Source of the DNA: Phialocephala subalpina
Taxonomy: Eukaryota > Ascomycota > Leotiomycetes > Helotiales > Mollisiaceae
Direction: 5' to 3'
DNA length: 55,019 nucleotides
NCBI GenBank assembly: GCA_900073065.1
Contig: FJOG01000099.1
Location: 4,323 to 59,341 of the forward strand
This document shows, in pieces, positions 54,501-55,019 of the stretch (position 1 is the stretch's first letter; the number at the start of each line of letters is the position of its first letter). The notes beneath the pieces were generated by a model. That model worked only from the letters and a program-made list of their open reading frames with translations, did not search any database and was not told the origin of the DNA. The position numbers were made by a program, and so were the translations under genes.

Positions 54501-55019
54501 CAACTATATAAGAATCCTTAAACTAATAATAATATAAATTAATTATTTAAATATAATTTTTATTATTTAGTATAATATATAATCAAAGAAACTTTAAATC
54601 TCTACTCGTTAATAATCACGTGATTAGAAGATAAAGGATTTGAGTAAATTTAGAAATTATATCTCGATTAAATTTTTATTTTAAAAATTAAGAATTAAGA
54701 ATTAAAATTATTTGAAAAGAATTCTTTTAATTTTAAATATATATTTTTTTTAAATCTCGAAATATTTACGAGATTTTTTTTAATTTTGAAAATAAATAAT
54801 TTATTCGATATTATAAATAATTTATTTATTTATTTATTATTATGAAATTTTCTTTCGATCGTATTATTATAATTACTTTTATTTATTTATTTTGAATTCG
54901 AAATTTTATTTTTTTAAAAAAAACGTNTTTATTTTATTTTTCAATTATTAATATATAAAAAAATTTAATTTACGATTTAATAAAATACTAAAAAAATTTA
55001 ATTTAAAATAAAATGAATT
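54480..55019. repeat. AT-rich RIP-like block, right flank
   Basis: Almost entirely A and T with poly-A/T runs, few CpG and no coding frame. Segments such as AATTAAGAATTAAAAT match the AT block near 1050-1080 on the left side. It ends in low-complexity sequence and includes one unresolved base (N) at 54927. Confidence 0.6.

Noticed and set aside
1..55019. CRISPR arrays, operons and bacterial promoters
   Set aside because: All genes have fungal introns and eukaryotic families. I saw no spaced direct-repeat array.
1..55019. tRNA and rRNA genes
   Set aside because: Scanning for T-arm-like GTTCGANNC with a matching acceptor stem gave no convincing case. A covariance-model search would be the decisive test.

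Overview
The window looks like nuclear DNA of a filamentous ascomycete (Pezizomycotina; a Leotiomycete is my guess, unproven). Genes are split by many short introns of about 45-230 nt with GTRNGT/GCAAGT donors and CTAAC/CTGAC branch sites. Products match fungal families: an Mtr-type amino acid permease, SUMO ending in GG, the twin-Cx9C protein Cmc4, Nup84/Nup107, Vps37, V-ATPase subunit C, APS kinase, Mak21/Noc1 and a mitochondrial prolyl-tRNA synthetase. All gene models were spliced by eye. Exon borders are inferred from splice signals and family matches, not from transcripts.

Layout. Positions 1-1300 and about 54480-55019 are AT-rich, CpG-poor, repeat-bearing blocks of the type left by repeat-induced point mutation; the left one holds a 0.67-kb inverted-repeat element. 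Between them lies a 53-kb gene-rich island. 1580-3078 is a frameshifted relic gene. 3542-5786 is an Mtr-like permease. 6841-8309 is a Tc1/mariner-class transposon with identical 35-bp inverted ends. 8774-22104 holds a fused succinate-CoA ligase-like protein, a small charged protein, SUMO, Cmc4, Nup84 and an AT-hook low-complexity protein. 22569-27691 holds an F-box protein and Vps37, separated by a 2.5-kb gene-free stretch with a strong G-quadruplex candidate. 27692-30412 is gene-poor. 30413-38660 holds a GMC oxidoreductase, a conserved fungal protein of unknown role, an MpaB-like membrane oxygenase and another unknown protein. 40115-53937 is dense: V-ATPase C, APS kinase, a thioesterase, a small unknown protein, Mak21, ProRS and a second MpaB/DUF2236 protein.

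The genes are mostly housekeeping and do not form one pathway. No polyketide synthase, peptide synthetase or terpene cyclase accompanies the GMC and MpaB-like oxidoreductases, so a biosynthetic cluster is not supported. The most notable points are the succinate-CoA ligase-like alpha-beta fusion, which lacks most of the ATP-grasp domain and keeps an internal presequence-like linker; three GC-AG introns sharing one donor hexamer; exons of 3, 12 and 13 nt of coding sequence; an apparently young transposon with palindromic ends; and two divergent MpaB/DUF2236 proteins in one window.
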